From contig CAVUIU010000018.1 of NCBI GenBank assembly GCA_963741615.1, positions 1 through 64,000 of the forward strand: DNA of 64,000 bases, read 5' to 3'. This DNA is from UBA9676 sp963741615 (GTDB taxonomy: Bacteria > Actinomycetota > Actinomycetes > Streptosporangiales > Streptosporangiaceae). Under the pieces are notes generated by a model. It saw only the letters and a program-made list of their open reading frames with translations, had not been told where the DNA came from and did not search any database. The position numbers and the translations under genes were made by a program. Shown one piece after another: positions 51,376-60,501 of this stretch. Numbering within the stretch: the stretch's first letter is position 1; each line of letters starts with the position of its first letter.

Positions 51376-52256
51376 CCGAGATCACGGCGCCCCCGCCCAC
51401 CGGCGTGGTGGTCGCGCAGCCGGGGCGTTCGGCCGAGCTGCCGCCCTGGCGGCTGCTGCTGCGCAGGCCGACGTTCCTGGCCGGTGCGGCGATCCTGCTG
51501 TTCTGGGTGGTCTGCGCGGTGTTCGGCGACGCCATCGCCCCGCATGATCCGCTTGCCCAGCAGCTGCTCGCGACCAACCAACCGCCGTCGGCGGCACACT
51601 GGTTCGGCACCGACCAGCTCGGCCGGGATGTCTTCTCCCGCGTTCTCGTTGGCGTCAGGTACATCCTGGTGATCAGTCTGCTGGCCACCGTGCTCGGAAC
51701 CGTGCTCGGCACCGCAATTGGCCTGGTCATGGGCTATCTCGGCGGAGTGGCCGACATCCTGGTCGGCCGGGTCATCGAGGCGGTGCTGGCGTTCCCCCTG
51801 GTCGTGATCGCCGTCCTCTTCGTCGTCGCGCTCGGCCCGTCCCCGGTGGTCATCACCGTCGTCGTCGGCTTCGTCTTCACCCCGATCATCGCCCGGACGG
51901 TCCGCTCCGCGGTGCTCGTGGAGAGCCAGCTCGACTACCTGTCGTCGGCCCGACTGCTCGGCGAGAAATCGGCGTACATCATGTTCACCGAGATCACGCC
52001 GAACGTGGTGCCCACGATCCTGGTCGAGTTCACGGTGCGGCTGGGTTACGCCATCTTCACCGTCGCCGCCCTGTCGTTCCTCGGCTTCGGGATCCAGCCG
52101 CCCACCCCCGACTGGGGGGCGGACGTCGCTGTCAACTACGTGACCCTCGGCGCTGGGTACTGGTGGCAGACCCTGTTCGCCGCGCTCGCCATCGCCTCGC
52201 TAGTGATCGCGATCAATCTGGTCACCGATTCGGTCGAGCAGGTGCTTGCCTCGTGA
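51372..52256 (+). CDS. ABC importer permease, DppC/OppC type
   Basis: 294 residues. The OppC_N segment near residues 25-70 (RRPTFLAGAAILLFWVVCAV, APHDPLAQ) and HWFGTDQLGRDVFSRVL are hallmark features. The EAA-like loop YLSSARLLGEKSAYIMF follows, with five or six hydrophobic segments. It pairs with the DppB-type gene, joined by overlaps on both sides (ATGA upstream, GTGA downstream). Confidence 0.93.
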   Translation: MTEITAPPPTGVVVAQPGRSAELPPWRLLLRRPTFLAGAAILLFWVVCAVFGDAIAPHDPLAQQLLATNQPPSAAHWFGTDQLGRDVFSRVLVGVRYILVISLLATVLGTVLGTAIGLVMGYLGGVADILVGRVIEAVLAFPLVVIAVLFVVALGPSPVVITVVVGFVFTPIIARTVRSAVLVESQLDYLSSARLLGEKSAYIMFTEITPNVVPTILVEFTVRLGYAIFTVAALSFLGFGIQPPTPDWGADVAVNYVTLGAGYWWQTLFAALAIASLVIAINLVTDSVEQVLAS

Positions 52257-54322
52257 CCACCACCGACGCACCGGCCGGGTCCGGCGCCCCGGCCGGGCCT
52301 GGCTGGACCGGGCCCACCGTCCAGGCCGAGCGTATGGACGTCACCTACAAGGTCCGCGGCCAGGACCGGCTGGCGCTGCGGAATGTCTCGTTCCAGGTCG
52401 GGCAGCGCGAGTCCTACGGGCTGGTCGGAGAGTCGGGATCGGGCAAGTCCACGGTGGCGCTGGCGCTCACCAGATACCTGCCGCGCAACGGCCGGGTCAG
52501 CTCGGGATCGATCACCATCAACGGGCAGGATCTGCTGTCCATGGGCCCGGCCACCCTGCGCGAGCTGCGGGCCCGCACCGTCTCGATGGTCTACCAGGAG
52601 CCCGGGCGCGCCCTGAACCCCTCGATCAGGGCCGGCCGCCAGGTCGCGGAGGTGTACGAGATCGCGGGTCACGGCCGCCAGGAGTCGCTGGAGCGCGCCG
52701 AGGCCATGCTCCGCACGGTCCAGATCTCCGACCCGGGCCGGGTCATGGACCGGTACCCGCACGAGCTGTCGGGGGGGATGGCGCAGCGGGTCGTCATCGC
52801 CATGGCACTGGCTTCGGAGCCTTCGCTGCTCATCCTGGACGAGCCCACCACGGCGCTGGACGCGACCGTCGAGGCGGAGGTGCTGGATCTCGTCACCGCG
52901 CTCCGGGCGGAGTTCGCCACCTCGGTGCTGTTCATCAGCCACAACCTCGCCGTGATCGCCAAGATGTGCGACCGGGTGGGCGTCCTGTACGCCGGGGAGC
53001 TCGTCGAGGAGGGGCTGGCCCGCGAGGTGTTCGAAGAGCCGCGCCATCCCTACACGGTGGGGCTGCTGCGCTGCATACCCCGGCGCGGCCAGCGCAAGGA
53101 CCACGGCAGGCTGGACACGATCCCGGGCTTCCAGCCGCCGCCCGGCCACACGCTCACCGGGTGCGTGTTCGCGCCGCGCTGCTCGATCGTGGAGGACCGC
53201 TGCCGGGAAGCGGCACCGCCGTCCTTCCCGATCAACGCGGCGCACACCTCGCGCTGCTACCGGCATGAGCTCGCACCGGATCTGCCCAGGAGCACACCGG
53301 TCAACATGACCCTGCCGGCGACCACGGACGAGGCCGAGCCGATGGCCCGGCTGATGAACGTGTCGAAGACGTTCACCTCCCGCGGCGGGGCGGTCCACGC
53401 GCTGGCCGGGGTGAACCTGGACCTGCTGCGCGGGCAGACGCTCGGCCTCGTCGGCGAGTCCGGCAGCGGCAAAACGACGCTCGCGCGGGTGCTGCTCGGC
53501 CTCATCCCGCCGGATCAGGGCGCCGACGTCGAACTCGATGACAAGCCGCTGCCTGACGACGTGCGGCGCCGGTCGCGCGATCAGCTCAAGTCGCTGCAGA
53601 TCGTGTTCCAGAACCCCGACTCGGCGCTGAACCGGCGCCACACCGTGCGGCGCCTGATCAGCCGCCCGCTCACCAAGCTGGCCGGGCTGTCCGGCGAGCG
53701 GCTCCGGGAGCGGGTGGCCGACCTGATCCGGTCCGTCCGGATGGAGGAGCGGCAGCTGAGCCTGCGCCCGAGCCAGCTCTCCGGCGGGCTCAAGCAGCGG
53801 GTGGCGATCGCGCGCGCGTTCGGCTCCGGGCCCCGCCTGGTCGTCTGCGACGAGCCCACCTCGGCGCTCGACGTGTCGGTGCAGGCGGCGATCCTCAACC
53901 TGCTGGCCGACCTGCAGGCCAAGGAACAGGTGAGCTACCTGTTCATCTCCCATGACCTCGGCGTCGTGCGGTACCTGTCCGACCGCATCGCCGTGCTCTA
54001 CCTCGGCCGTGTGATGGAGGTCGGCCCGGCCGAAACGGTCTTCGCCGGCCCCCATCACCCCTACACCGAAGCGCTGCTCTCGGCGGTGCCCAGCCTCGAC
54101 GGGCTGCACACCGAGCGGATCCGGCTGGAGGGCGAGATCCCCTCCGCGGCCAACCCGCCGAGCGGCTGCGTCTTCCACACCCGCTGCCCGCGGCGGCTGC
54201 CGACCGGCGAGTGCGAGACGACCGAGCCCCCGCTCGCCGAGGTCGCACCGGGCCATCACATGAGCTGCCACATACCTATCGACCAGCTGCGAATACTGCA
54301 ACGCGCCGATAAACCAACGTGA
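52253..54322 (+). CDS. Fused double ATPase of the peptide-type ABC importer (DppD-DppF)
   Basis: 689 residues carrying two complete ABC modules in one chain. Module 1 (~30-330): Walker A GESGSGKST, signature LSGGMAQRVVIAM, Walker B LLILDEPTTALD, then the oligopeptide-ABC C-terminal HPYTVGLLRCIP with cysteines (GCVFAPRC..C). Module 2 (~365-680): GESGSGKTTLARVLLG, LSGGLKQRVAIAR, LVVCDEPTSALD, and a second Cys-containing tail (GCVFHTRCP). The paired Cys tails are typical of DppD/DppF and may hold an Fe-S cluster. In many bacteria these are separate genes. The GTG overlaps the permease stop. Confidence 0.94.
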   Translation: MTTTDAPAGSGAPAGPGWTGPTVQAERMDVTYKVRGQDRLALRNVSFQVGQRESYGLVGESGSGKSTVALALTRYLPRNGRVSSGSITINGQDLLSMGPATLRELRARTVSMVYQEPGRALNPSIRAGRQVAEVYEIAGHGRQESLERAEAMLRTVQISDPGRVMDRYPHELSGGMAQRVVIAMALASEPSLLILDEPTTALDATVEAEVLDLVTALRAEFATSVLFISHNLAVIAKMCDRVGVLYAGELVEEGLAREVFEEPRHPYTVGLLRCIPRRGQRKDHGRLDTIPGFQPPPGHTLTGCVFAPRCSIVEDRCREAAPPSFPINAAHTSRCYRHELAPDLPRSTPVNMTLPATTDEAEPMARLMNVSKTFTSRGGAVHALAGVNLDLLRGQTLGLVGESGSGKTTLARVLLGLIPPDQGADVELDDKPLPDDVRRRSRDQLKSLQIVFQNPDSALNRRHTVRRLISRPLTKLAGLSGERLRERVADLIRSVRMEERQLSLRPSQLSGGLKQRVAIARAFGSGPRLVVCDEPTSALDVSVQAAILNLLADLQAKEQVSYLFISHDLGVVRYLSDRIAVLYLGRVMEVGPAETVFAGPHHPYTEALLSAVPSLDGLHTERIRLEGEIPSAANPPSGCVFHTRCPRRLPTGECETTEPPLAEVAPGHHMSCHIPIDQLRILQRADKPT

Positions 54323-54391
54323 CAGGAGAGCATCCGCAGGCTTAGCTGTTCTGGATTCGCGCTTGACGCGCGGTCCCGAGGGAGGATCCCA

Positions 54392-56089
54392 GTGAACATT
54401 GACCACCGTCGGCTCGACCAGCTCAGGGCACACCAGAGCGAGGTCGGGAACCACGTTATTGAGGAATATGCGGCAGGCCGGATGTCCAGGAGGGAACTCC
54501 TGCGGCGCGGCTCCGTTATCGGAATTTCGCTTCCCGTGCTCGGCGGGATCATCTCCGCCTGCGGGAGCTCGGGCTCGACCAGCCCATCGACGGCCAGCCC
54601 GGCCGCTGGCAAGGCGGGCGCCACCATCAAGACCGGGATCGTCGTGCCCACGGCGGAGATCAACCCGCTGACCGTGGCCGACCAGGGCGGCCTGGACATG
54701 CTCGCGCAGACCGGCGAGTACCTGTGCCTGTCCGATCAGCACCTGACCCTGCAGCCGGTGCTCGCCGAGAGCTGGAGTGCCAACCCGGCCGCCGACGTGT
54801 GGACCTTCAAGATCCGTCAGGGAGTGAAGTTCCACAACGGCGCCCCGCTCACCGCCGACGACGTGGTGTACACCTACAAGCTGCAGACCGACCCGAAGAG
54901 CTCGGCGAACGCGCTGTCGGCGTTCGGCGGTTCGCTGTCCCCCTCGGGCGTCCAGAAGGTCAACAGTTCCACCGTCGCGTTCCACCTCACCGCTCCGAAC
55001 GGCAACTTCCCGTACCTGACGTCGTCGGACAACTACAACATGATCATCATCCCGAACAACTACGACCCGGCGAAGTGGCAGAGCTCGTTCATCGGCACCG
55101 GGCCGTTCGTGCTGAAGAGCTACACGCCGAAGGTGGGCGCTTCGTTCACGCGCAACGAGCAGTACTGGGGCACCAAGGCACTGCCCGCCGCCACCGAGTT
55201 CACCTTCTACACCACCCAGACGCCGGGAATCCTGGCGCTGACCAGCGGGAGCATCGACGTCCTCGGGCAGTTCGCGGTGACCGGTGGCGAGCAGCTGCTC
55301 GCCTCGGGCGCCCCGTACAACATCAGCAAGCTGAAGTCCAGCGCCCACCGCGAGCTCTCGATGCGCAACGACCAGGCGCCGTTCACGGACGCGCGGGTCC
55401 GCCAGGCGATCGCCCTCACCCTCGACCGGCCGGCGATCATACAGGCGCTGTTCAAGGGGTACGCCGACCTCGGCAACGACTCCCCGTTCGCGCCCGTGTT
55501 CCCCTCCACCGACACCAGCGTGGCGCAGCGCGCGAAGAACATCGCCATGGCGAAGTCCCTGCTGGCCGCGGCCGGGCACTCGTCCGGGTTCAGCACCCAG
55601 CTGACCACCGAGAACTTCCTGGAGATCCCGCAGTTCGCACAGATCGTGGCGCAGTCCGCGAAGAGCATCGGGGTGACGATCAAGCTGAAGGTCGAGAGCT
55701 CGTCCGCTTACTACGGCAAGGCCACGTTCGGGAACTCCGACTGGCTGGACGCGACCATGAGCCTGGTCAACTACGGGCACCGCAGCGTGCCGAACGTGTT
55801 CCTGGGCGCCCCGCTCGAGACGTACAACGCCAAGACGGGCACCGGCACCTGGAACGCGGCGCACTTCAACAACGCCCAGTACAACAAGCTGGCGGCACAG
55901 TACATCGCGACGTCCGACCTGAGCACCCAGCGGCAGATCGCCGGGCAGATCGAGACCTTGCTGCTCAAAGAGACGCCGATCATCTTCGCGTACTTCTACA
56001 ACTACCTGTCGGCGTGGGCGAAGAACGTGAGCGGGCCCTACCCGACCGCCATCGGCCACATCTTCCTCACCAAGGCGACCAAGAGCTAG
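54392..56089 (+). CDS. Peptide-type ABC importer substrate-binding lipoprotein
   Basis: 565 residues of the SBP family 5 (Dpp/Opp/Nik type). After ~30 hydrophilic residues comes a twin-arginine signal (SRRELLRRGS) with a hydrophobic stretch and a lipobox-like ISAC at Cys57, so it is probably exported folded by Tat and lipid-anchored. The mature part has LQPVLAESWSANPAADVWTF, FHNGAPLTADDVVYTYK, GTGPFVLKSYTPKVGASFTR and DARVRQAIALTLDRPAIIQ, all standard for the family. The GTG follows GGGAGGATCCCA. Last gene of the importer operon, 69 bp after the ATPase. Confidence 0.94.
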   Translation: MNIDHRRLDQLRAHQSEVGNHVIEEYAAGRMSRRELLRRGSVIGISLPVLGGIISACGSSGSTSPSTASPAAGKAGATIKTGIVVPTAEINPLTVADQGGLDMLAQTGEYLCLSDQHLTLQPVLAESWSANPAADVWTFKIRQGVKFHNGAPLTADDVVYTYKLQTDPKSSANALSAFGGSLSPSGVQKVNSSTVAFHLTAPNGNFPYLTSSDNYNMIIIPNNYDPAKWQSSFIGTGPFVLKSYTPKVGASFTRNEQYWGTKALPAATEFTFYTTQTPGILALTSGSIDVLGQFAVTGGEQLLASGAPYNISKLKSSAHRELSMRNDQAPFTDARVRQAIALTLDRPAIIQALFKGYADLGNDSPFAPVFPSTDTSVAQRAKNIAMAKSLLAAAGHSSGFSTQLTTENFLEIPQFAQIVAQSAKSIGVTIKLKVESSSAYYGKATFGNSDWLDATMSLVNYGHRSVPNVFLGAPLETYNAKTGTGTWNAAHFNNAQYNKLAAQYIATSDLSTQRQIAGQIETLLLKETPIIFAYFYNYLSAWAKNVSGPYPTAIGHIFLTKATKS

Positions 56090-56139
56090 CCGCAGGCCCG
56101 CCCAGGCCCACCCGGTGCCTGGCTGGGCCTGCCCGCCGT

Positions 56140-56170
56140 GCCCGGGCCCCGCCTTCGGCGGGGCCCGGGC
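56140..56170 (+). terminator. Strong GC hairpin after the ABC importer operon
   Basis: GCCCGGGCCCCGCC / GGCGGGGCCCGGGC, a perfect 14-bp stem with a TTC loop. No T-run, as in many high-GC actinobacterial terminators. Confidence 0.75.
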
Positions 56171-56354
56171 ATCCGGCTGTGGCCGGGGGCTTGCGCCACG
56201 CCGGGGAATAATGGGGCATTGAGGCCGGTTCGCGATCCACGCCGCCGACGGCGGCGGCCATCCATGTCGTCGGTACCCCGCCAGCCGCGCCCCTCTTGAC
56301 CCGCGACCCGGTGTTCCCAGACACGGTGCCGGAACGAGAACCGAGGGATGATCA

Positions 56355-57074
56355 ATGACCGCTGCCAGCAGGGCCGACAGCGCGGCACCCGGTCACGAGC
56401 ATCGTGACGTCTCCGGTGGCTGGCTGCGCCCGGCCGTTTTCGGCGCCATGGACGGCCTGGTGACCAACGTGTCCCTGATCGCCGGGGTAGGCGGGGGCGG
56501 CGGCGCGCAGCACATCATCGTCCTCACCGGCCTGGCGGGCCTGGCAGCGGGCGCCTTCTCGATGGCCACCGGCGAATATGTCTCCGTCTCGTCGCAGAAC
56601 GAGCTGGTCGAGGCCGAGGTCCGCAAGGAGCGTTACGAGCTGGAGCACCACCCCGACGCCGAGCGGAAAGAACTGGCCGCCATGCTCCGGCACCGGGGAA
56701 TCGATTCCGGCCTGGCCGACCAGGTGGCCCAGCAGATCTCCACCAACCCGGAGGAAGCGCTCGGCATGCACGTCCGGGAGGAGCTCGGGGTAGACCCGAA
56801 TGACCTGCCCTCGCCGGTGACCGCCGCGGGCGCATCCCTGGTGACCTTCGCGGTGGGCGCGCTCATCCCGCTCCTGCCCTACCTGCTCGGATACGACTCG
56901 CTCGCGGCCGCGCTGGGGCTGGCGGCGGTGGCCGCGTTCGTCGGCGGCGGGCTGGTGGCCCGGCTCACCGACCGGCCGTTCCTGCGCGGCGCCCTGCGCC
57001 AGTTGCTGCTCGGGGCGTTCGCGGCGGGCATCACCTACCTGATCGGTTACCTGGTCGGAACGGCCATCCACTGA
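56355..57074 (+). CDS. VIT1/CCC1-family Fe/Mn transporter
   Basis: 239 residues. Two N-terminal hydrophobic segments (AVFGAMDGLVTNVSLIAGVG, IIVLTGLAGLAAGAFSMATG) with the family signature GEYVSVSSQNELVEAEVRKE flow into a cytoplasmic metal-binding helical domain with several Glu (RYELEHHPDAERKELAAML). Three C-terminal segments follow. Family members carry Fe2+ or Mn2+ out of the cytosol in exchange for protons. The gene stands alone, between the importer terminator and the GT4 cluster; its promoter lies in 56171-56354. Confidence 0.92.
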   Translation: MTAASRADSAAPGHEHRDVSGGWLRPAVFGAMDGLVTNVSLIAGVGGGGGAQHIIVLTGLAGLAAGAFSMATGEYVSVSSQNELVEAEVRKERYELEHHPDAERKELAAMLRHRGIDSGLADQVAQQISTNPEEALGMHVREELGVDPNDLPSPVTAAGASLVTFAVGALIPLLPYLLGYDSLAAALGLAAVAAFVGGGLVARLTDRPFLRGALRQLLLGAFAAGITYLIGYLVGTAIH

Positions 57075-57243
57075 CAGCGGACCGGGCAGCCCCGCCCGGC
57101 AGAACCATGTCTGCCCGCTGCCCGGGCGGCGCTGCGCCGCGGCCTGTTGTCGCTGGAGGGGCGCAATAGCCGGGAAATACCCGATGGTAATGTTCGCTGC
57201 CTAGCAGGCATGGTCATCGCCGGACGGCGGAAGCGGACGAAAG

Positions 57244-58581
57244 GTGCGAAGCTGCGTGCTCACGACGGGTCGCCCGCTCCGCGTCGCGCTGATCTCCTAC
57301 CGAAGCAAGCCGCACTGCGGTGGCCAGGGCATATACGTACGCCACCTGTCCCGGGAACTGGCCGCACTCGGTCACCATGTCGAGGTCTTCTCCGGCCAGC
57401 CCTACCCCGAGCTCGAACCCGGCCCCCTCCTGCACACGGTGCCAAGCCTGGACTTGTACCGGGAGCCCGATCCGTTCCGCTGGCCACGGCCGTCGGAGTT
57501 CCGTGACTGGATCGACGTGCTGGAGTTCGCCGCCATGCGGTCGGGCTCCTTCCCCGAGCCACTCACGTTCAGCCTGCGGGCGCTGCGGGTGCTGCGGGCC
57601 CGCCGCGGCGATTTCGACCTCGTCCACGACAACCAGGTGCTGGGGTACGGGCTGCTCGGGCTGGCGAAGGCGGGACTGCCGCTGGTGACCAGCATCCATC
57701 ACCCGATCAGCGTGGACCGGCGGATCGAGCTCGCCGCGGCCAGGGGGCTGCCGCGGCTGTCCCTGTCCCGGCTGTCCAAGCGGCGCTGGTACTCCTTCGT
57801 GCGGATGCAGGCACGGGTCGCCCGGCGATGCGGCCCGATCCTGACGTCCTCACAGTCCTCCCGTGCGGACATCTGCCGCGACTTCCGGGTCCGGCCCGCC
57901 GACGTCCGGGTCATCCCGCTCGGGGTGGACACCCGCCTCTTCCATCCCCGCTCGTCCCGCGTGCCCGGCCGCGTCGTGGCCGTGGCCAGTGCCGACTCAC
58001 CGGTCAAGGGGGTGGGGACACTGCTGCGCGCATTCGGCAAGCTCGTCGCCGAGCGGGAAGCGCAGCTGATCGTGGTGGGCAAGCCGGCCACCGGCGGCCC
58101 CACCGAGCGCCTTGTCACCGACCTCGCGCTGGGCGAGCAGGTGCGCTTCGTGCACGGCATCAGCGACACGGAGATCGCGGAACTCATGGCGAGCGCGGAG
58201 ATCGCCGTCGTGCCGTCGCTCTACGAGGGCTTCTCACTGCCCGCGGTGGAGCAGATGGCATCGGGAACCCCGCTGGTGGCCAGCCGGACCGGTGCGCTGC
58301 CGGAAGTGACCGGCGACACCGCGCTGCTGGTGGAACCCGGTGACGCCGAGGAACTCGCCACCGCCCTGCGGGACCTGCTCGACTCGCCCGCGCAGCGGGC
58401 ACGGCTCTCGGCCGTCGCCTGGCAGCGGGTCCAGGAGAGGTTCGCCTGGCCCGCCGTCGCCCGTGCCACGGTGGCCGAATACGAGCTGGCCATCGCCGCC
58501 GCGCCGCTGCGGCCCGGCGGGCAGGCCGGCCGGGCGCCCGCCAGCTTCCGGGCGGGCCCGGAAGGAGCCGGCGAGTGCTGA
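57244..58581 (+). CDS. Glycosyltransferase family 4
   Basis: 445 residues with the GT-B fold. N-terminal acceptor domain: RVALISYRSKPHCGGQGIYV, RHLSRELAALGHHVEVFSG and SIHHPISVDRR. C-terminal donor domain: VIPLGVDTRLFHP, SADSPVKGVGTLLRAFGKL and the EX7E region EGFSLPAVEQMASGTPLVAS. It is a retaining enzyme using a nucleotide- or lipid-linked sugar; the acceptor is unknown. It overlaps the next gene by 7 bp and heads a run GT4-methyltransferase-toroid protein. The GTG is preceded by GGACGAAAG. The gap 57075-57243 holds a small hairpin GCGGCG/CGCCGC. Confidence 0.92.
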   Translation: MRSCVLTTGRPLRVALISYRSKPHCGGQGIYVRHLSRELAALGHHVEVFSGQPYPELEPGPLLHTVPSLDLYREPDPFRWPRPSEFRDWIDVLEFAAMRSGSFPEPLTFSLRALRVLRARRGDFDLVHDNQVLGYGLLGLAKAGLPLVTSIHHPISVDRRIELAAARGLPRLSLSRLSKRRWYSFVRMQARVARRCGPILTSSQSSRADICRDFRVRPADVRVIPLGVDTRLFHPRSSRVPGRVVAVASADSPVKGVGTLLRAFGKLVAEREAQLIVVGKPATGGPTERLVTDLALGEQVRFVHGISDTEIAELMASAEIAVVPSLYEGFSLPAVEQMASGTPLVASRTGALPEVTGDTALLVEPGDAEELATALRDLLDSPAQRARLSAVAWQRVQERFAWPAVARATVAEYELAIAAAPLRPGGQAGRAPASFRAGPEGAGEC

Positions 58582-59348
58582 CAGTCGACTTCCGCCGCTT
58601 CCCGGTCGGGCCCGGTGACCGGCTGCTCGACCTCGGCTGCGGCGGCGGGCGGCACGCCTACGAGGCGTACCGGCGCGGCGCCGACGTGGTCGCCTGCGAC
58701 GCCGACGACGGCGAACTGCGGACCGTGGCAGCCACGGCCGCCGCCATGGACGAGGCCGGTGAGGCGCCCGCCACGGCACACTCCCAGCCGGTGGCCGGAG
58801 ATGGCACCGCACTGCCGTTCGGCAGCGAGGTCTTCGACCGGGTGATCGCGGCCGAGGTGCTCGAGCACATCCACGACGACCAGCGGGCGCTGCACGAGAT
58901 CGCCCGGGTGCTGCGGCCCGGCGGCCTGCTGGCGGTGACCGTGCCCGCCTGGCTGCCGGAGCGCATCTGCTGGCGGCTGTCGGACGACTACCACAACGTC
59001 CCCGGCGGCCACGTCCGCATCTACACCAGGCCCGAGCTCGAAGCCAAGCTCCGGCGGGCAGGGCTGACGGTGGGCGCCCACCACCACGCGCACGGCCTGC
59101 ACTCGCCCTACTGGTGGCTCAAGTGCGCGGTCGGGGTGGGCGACGACGATCATCCGCTGGCACGCGCCTACCACCGGCTGCTGGTGTGGGACATCATGAA
59201 GCGCCCGGTCTCCACCCGGCTGGCCGAACGGGCACTCAACCCGTTCATCGGCAAGAGCCTGGTGCTCTACGCCCGCAAGCCCGGCATCGAGACGGGCACC
59301 GCTGTCCGGGGGGCAGGCCGCCCAGAGCGGGCGCATGCCGGTGCGTGA
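58575..59348 (+). CDS. Class I SAM-dependent methyltransferase
   Basis: 257 residues. Motif I RLLDLGCGGGRHAYEAYRRG, motif II-like VVACDADDGELRTV, GTALPFGSEVFDRVIAAEVL, EHIHDDQRALHEIARVLRPG and GLLAVTVPAWLPER, as in UbiE/COQ5-like methyltransferases. A ~90-residue C-terminal part (VRIYTRPELEAKLRRAG onward) ends with LNPFIGKSLVLYARKPG. The substrate is unknown. It overlaps the GT4 gene upstream and the toroid gene downstream, so all three should be made together. Confidence 0.9.
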   Translation: MLTVDFRRFPVGPGDRLLDLGCGGGRHAYEAYRRGADVVACDADDGELRTVAATAAAMDEAGEAPATAHSQPVAGDGTALPFGSEVFDRVIAAEVLEHIHDDQRALHEIARVLRPGGLLAVTVPAWLPERICWRLSDDYHNVPGGHVRIYTRPELEAKLRRAGLTVGAHHHAHGLHSPYWWLKCAVGVGDDDHPLARAYHRLLVWDIMKRPVSTRLAERALNPFIGKSLVLYARKPGIETGTAVRGAGRPERAHAGA

Positions 59349-60474
59349 AAACCCGGCCGGCGTCGGGTCGGCCCGCCGCCCTGCCCCCGCGGATCCGTGC
59401 CCCGTGCCCTGCGTGCCGGGCGTGCTGGACGCGGCCGACATCGTGGCCACCGGGCAGGCCATCGCGGCTGTGCAGGAGCCATCCGGGGCCATCGGGTGGC
59501 CCGATGGGCACACCGATGCGTGGAATCACGTGGAGTGCGCGATGGCGCTGTCGGCCTGCGGGCTGCGCGAGCCGGCCCGCCGCGGCTACGAGTGGCTCCG
59601 CGCCAGCCAGCGGGCCGACGGGTCATGGCCCAAGAAGACGGCGCCCGGCGGGCTGGTCACCCATCCGGCCGCCGAGAGCAACCAGGTCGCCTATGTGGCG
59701 GTCGGCGTGTGGCACGAACTCCTGGTCACCGGGGATGCGGCCTTCGCGGCGCGGATGTGGCCCACGGTGCGCAGCGCGATCGGGTTCGTGCTGGCCCTGC
59801 GCAGGCCCCGCGGTGAGATCGTGTGGGAGCGCAGAGCCGACGGCAGCCCGGCCGGCTATGCCCTGCTGACCGGGTGCTCGAGCATCTACCAGAGCCTGCG
59901 CTGTGCGGTCGCGCTGGCGGAGTTCGTCGGGCAGCCGCAGCCCGACTGGGAACTCGCGGCCGGCCAGCTCGGGCACGTCGTCGCGGACCACCGTGAGGCC
60001 TTCGCCGACAAGAGCCGGTTCTCGATGGACTGGTACTACCCGGTCCTCACCGGGCCGGTGCGCGGCACGCGCGGGTGGGCCCGGCTGGCGGCCGGCTGGC
60101 AGGATTTCGTGGTCCCCGGCCTCGGGGTCCGCTGCGTCCGTGACGAGCCCTGGGTCACCGGTGCGGAGACCTGCGAGCTGATCCTCGCGCTGGACGCGAT
60201 CGGCGACCACCGCCGGGCGCTGGAGCTGTTCGGTCACGTCCAGCACCTGCGGGACGCTGACGGCGCCTACTGGACCGGCTGGCAGTTCGTGAACCAGGCC
60301 CACTTTCCCGCCGAGCGCAGCAGCTGGACGGCGGCGGCCATGATCCTGGCAGCCGATGCGCTGGCCGGCGCGAGCGGGGGGGCAAGCCTGTTCCGCGACG
60401 CCGGAGCCCACCGGGCAGCCCTTCCCCCGGCCGACGCGGCCGCGTGCGGCTGCGCCCTGTCCGCCGGCAGCTGA
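59335..60474 (+). CDS. Alpha/alpha-toroid protein (squalene-cyclase/prenyltransferase-like)
   Basis: 379 residues. Helical repeats with QW-like motifs: AIAAVQEPSGAIGWPDGHTD, RGYEWLRASQRADGSWPKKT, HLRDADGAYWTGWQF and RSSWTAAAMILAADALAG. This is the (alpha/alpha) toroid shared by terpene cyclases, prenyltransferase beta subunits and some glycoside hydrolases. The squalene-cyclase DXDD motif and the zinc ligands of protein prenyltransferases are not seen, so neither reaction is supported. Such genes are often labelled prenyltransferase. Conserved acids (WNHVECAMAL, TGAETCELILAL) could serve a sugar-processing role. The first ATG (59335) or GTG (59341) may be the start. Confidence 0.8.
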   Translation: MPVRENPAGVGSARRPAPADPCPVPCVPGVLDAADIVATGQAIAAVQEPSGAIGWPDGHTDAWNHVECAMALSACGLREPARRGYEWLRASQRADGSWPKKTAPGGLVTHPAAESNQVAYVAVGVWHELLVTGDAAFAARMWPTVRSAIGFVLALRRPRGEIVWERRADGSPAGYALLTGCSSIYQSLRCAVALAEFVGQPQPDWELAAGQLGHVVADHREAFADKSRFSMDWYYPVLTGPVRGTRGWARLAAGWQDFVVPGLGVRCVRDEPWVTGAETCELILALDAIGDHRRALELFGHVQHLRDADGAYWTGWQFVNQAHFPAERSSWTAAAMILAADALAGASGGASLFRDAGAHRAALPPADAAACGCALSAGS

Positions 60475-60501
60475 GCGCCCCGGGCCCCGCCAGACCCCCG
60501 G

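Noticed and set aside
52136..56059. Minus-strand open frame of over 1,300 codons
   Set aside because: It is the antisense shadow of the importer operon in very GC-rich DNA. The plus-strand genes have strong motifs and overlapping starts; the long frame has no recognisable domain.
59335..60474. True prenyltransferase or squalene-hopene cyclase
   Set aside because: Neither the DXDD motif nor prenyltransferase zinc ligands are present; only the toroid repeats fit.
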